Shown here: in pieces, positions 62,783-64,000 of the stretch
Numbering within the stretch: the stretch's first letter is position 1
Layout of the letters: each line of letters opens with the position of its first letter
Source: Bacillota bacterium
Lineage (GTDB): Bacteria; Bacillota; Clostridia; Saccharofermentanales; Fastidiosipilaceae
Assembly: GCA_023420115.1 (NCBI GenBank)
Contig: JAEZWR010000026.1
Coordinates: forward strand, 124,001-188,000
Reading direction: 5' to 3'
Length of the DNA: 64,000 nucleotides
Made by a program: the position numbers and the translations under genes
Notes under the pieces: model-generated
Told to the model about the DNA's origin: nothing
Database searches by the model: none
Seen by the model: the letters and a program-made list of their open reading frames with translations, nothing else

Positions 62783-64000
62783 TTATCTGAAACCACCGCC
62801 AGATGAGCCTCCACTGAAACCACTACTTCCTCCGCCTATTGAGCTGAAGCCACCGCCTCCGCCACTTCTGAAGCCATTCGAGTTACTAGAGTTATTTTTT
62901 ATACCTTGCGTTGCCGAGTAACCCATATTATTAGTTAATCTCAATAAATAATATGTATCCCAAGCGTCCCAAGCACCCACAGAACTTTGATCTGCAGCAA
63001 ATTGATATTCTGGAATCAAGTTTCTCATCTGCTCTAAGGCAAGTTCACCATAAGAACATGCTGTCGCAGCAATCAAAAGATTATCCCAAACTTGAGCTTC
63101 ATAAGCCTCTCTTTGTGAAAGAAGTGAGTAATTTTTAATAAAATCTTCAAAGGCTAATAATTGTTCACCTTCTTTTATACCTTCTTCAGTTAAATATAAC
63201 TTCCTGCGTTCACCACGCACATAGCCATTAAGCTTCAAATACTCAATTGCTAGATTATTACATTTATTAATCAAGCTATTAGCATTTTTGTTATGATCTT
63301 CAAAATAGCCATTTAAGCTCTTAACCGTTATTTTATTTTCTCCAGACTCTTCAGCTACATTAACAAGAATATTCCAATATTTTTCATCAACTTCATATTT
63401 AAATTCTTTAGGTGTAGAAATTAAAACTAAAGATGTCTTCTTGTGAGCCTTTTTGCCATTAGACTTAGTCGGCGTAATTGGCAACAAACACTGCTCCTTA
63501 ATCCAAGATAATAATAGAGCAGAAAAATATGAACTGGCATCCATTTCGCTCTTTGCTAAACCATGAGGTAATTTTACTTGCGTAGATAAATAATAAATAA
63601 ATAAAGAATCAGAATTAAATGGAGGCATAGAACTTGGTTTATTTTTATATTTAACCATTTTTCCATTCTTTAATCTTGGACCTCTTACTGCGAAATTCAT
63701 CGCAAAAAAAACAATAAATGGGAAAAGAACCCAAATAAAGAAAGGTAAATTTTTTAATAGTCTTGTAAAAGAGCTCTTTCTTACAACCTTATCCCAATTG
63801 ATTGGCGAAGGACTTTCTCCACTATATTCTGCACCAGAATTACCATAATCTGCAGATCCATTATCATAATCAGAACCGACAAAAGCCTCTTCCTTAACAT
63901 CCTCAAAAGACTTATACCCTTGTGACATAGCAGTGACATTAGGATCTTTTATAGTCATTAAAAAGGTGACATGGCTACCATCTATGTACTTATTTTTCTC
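62783..64000 (-). CDS. DUF2207-like membrane protein, 3' part (runs off right edge)
   Basis: The frame stays open through the ATG at 63958 to the window edge (14 more codons, EKNKYIDGSHVTFL), so the gene probably begins outside. The visible 405 residues contain a Ser/Asp/Gly linker, a membrane segment (LPFFIWVLFPFIVFFAMNF), a cytoplasmic region with PPFNSDSLFIYYLSTQVKLP and YLKLNGYVRGERRKLYLTEEG (winged-helix-like), and a Gly/Ser/Phe tail (FRSGGGGGFSSIGGG, FSGGSSGGGFR). The alternation of membrane segments, a proteolysis-like domain and a GGGFSGG tail is characteristic of DUF2207/YckD-type predicted membrane proteins of unknown function. Only the C-terminal half can be judged. Confidence 0.65.
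   Translation of the reverse strand, partial: EKNKYIDGSHVTFLMTIKDPNVTAMSQGYKSFEDVKEEAFVGSDYDNGSADYGNSGAEYSGESPSPINWDKVVRKSSFTRLLKNLPFFIWVLFPFIVFFAMNFAVRGPRLKNGKMVKYKNKPSSMPPFNSDSLFIYYLSTQVKLPHGLAKSEMDASSYFSALLLSWIKEQCLLPITPTKSNGKKAHKKTSLVLISTPKEFKYEVDEKYWNILVNVAEESGENKITVKSLNGYFEDHNKNANSLINKCNNLAIEYLKLNGYVRGERRKLYLTEEGIKEGEQLLAFEDFIKNYSLLSQREAYEAQVWDNLLIAATACSYGELALEQMRNLIPEYQFAADQSSVGAWDAWDTYYLLRLTNNMGYSATQGIKNNSSNSNGFRSGGGGGFSSIGGGSSGFSGGSSGGGFR

Overview
The window is AT-rich, densely coded DNA with AGGAGG-type ribosome binding sites, Gram-positive signal peptides, many ABC transporters, an L,D-transpeptidase with cell-wall-binding repeats, a D-lactate dehydrogenase and a selenium-type molybdenum hydroxylase. 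This suggests a low-GC, anaerobic, host- or glycan-associated member of the Bacillota (Clostridia-like). I cannot name a genus. No rRNA, tRNA, CRISPR array, transposase or integrase was seen.

Layout. 0-4.3 kb: a BmpA/Nup-type nucleoside ABC transporter (lipoprotein, ATPase, two permeases; the last runs off the left edge) behind a promoter with a perfect palindromic operator. 4.7-7 kb: an AraC-type regulator with no convincing start codon that abuts the 3' remnant of another gene, then a secreted prealbumin-fold surface protein behind a Fur-like box. 7.1-13 kb: an iron-type alcohol dehydrogenase and a YclNOPQ/Fat-like siderophore transporter behind a near-consensus DtxR/IdeR box. 13.4-25.5 kb: an EamA transporter, then a C39-type peptidase gene that has been split. 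Between its halves lie an InlB-repeat fragment and a RiPP cluster (two ABC exporters, a 33-residue Cys/Gly-rich precursor missed by ordinary gene calling, a radical SAM/SPASM maturase and a PqqD-like recognition protein). An L,D-transpeptidase paralogue with the same 45-residue repeats and a glycosyltransferase follow. 25.8-40.2 kb: a large glycan-uptake locus with four CUT1-type permeases, a solute-binding protein, a giant solute-binding fusion protein, an NHL/TPR/Yip1 membrane protein and a DUF5696 protein. 40.5-46 kb: MATE exporter, ABC ATPase remnant, pyrophosphatase, D-lactate dehydrogenase, AEC transporter. 46-50 kb: a VapBC-like toxin-antitoxin pair between 25-bp direct repeats, an orphan solute-binding protein and a second EamA transporter. 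50-56.3 kb: a roughly 2075-residue transglutaminase-like surface protein. 56.6-62.4 kb: a purine module (Se-type xanthine dehydrogenase, NCS2 permease, MocA/YgfJ-like protein) plus a DUF1904 protein. 62.8-64 kb: the 3' part of a DUF2207-like membrane protein.

How it fits together: the cell appears to scavenge nucleosides, purines, siderophore iron and an unknown glycan, and to display large acidic, Ser/Glu-rich surface proteins. The most unusual part is 14.4-22 kb, where a small Cys-rich RiPP cluster sits precisely inside a cell-wall peptidase gene, separating the catalytic Cys from the His/Asp. One exporter of the cluster has an in-frame stop at codon 14.
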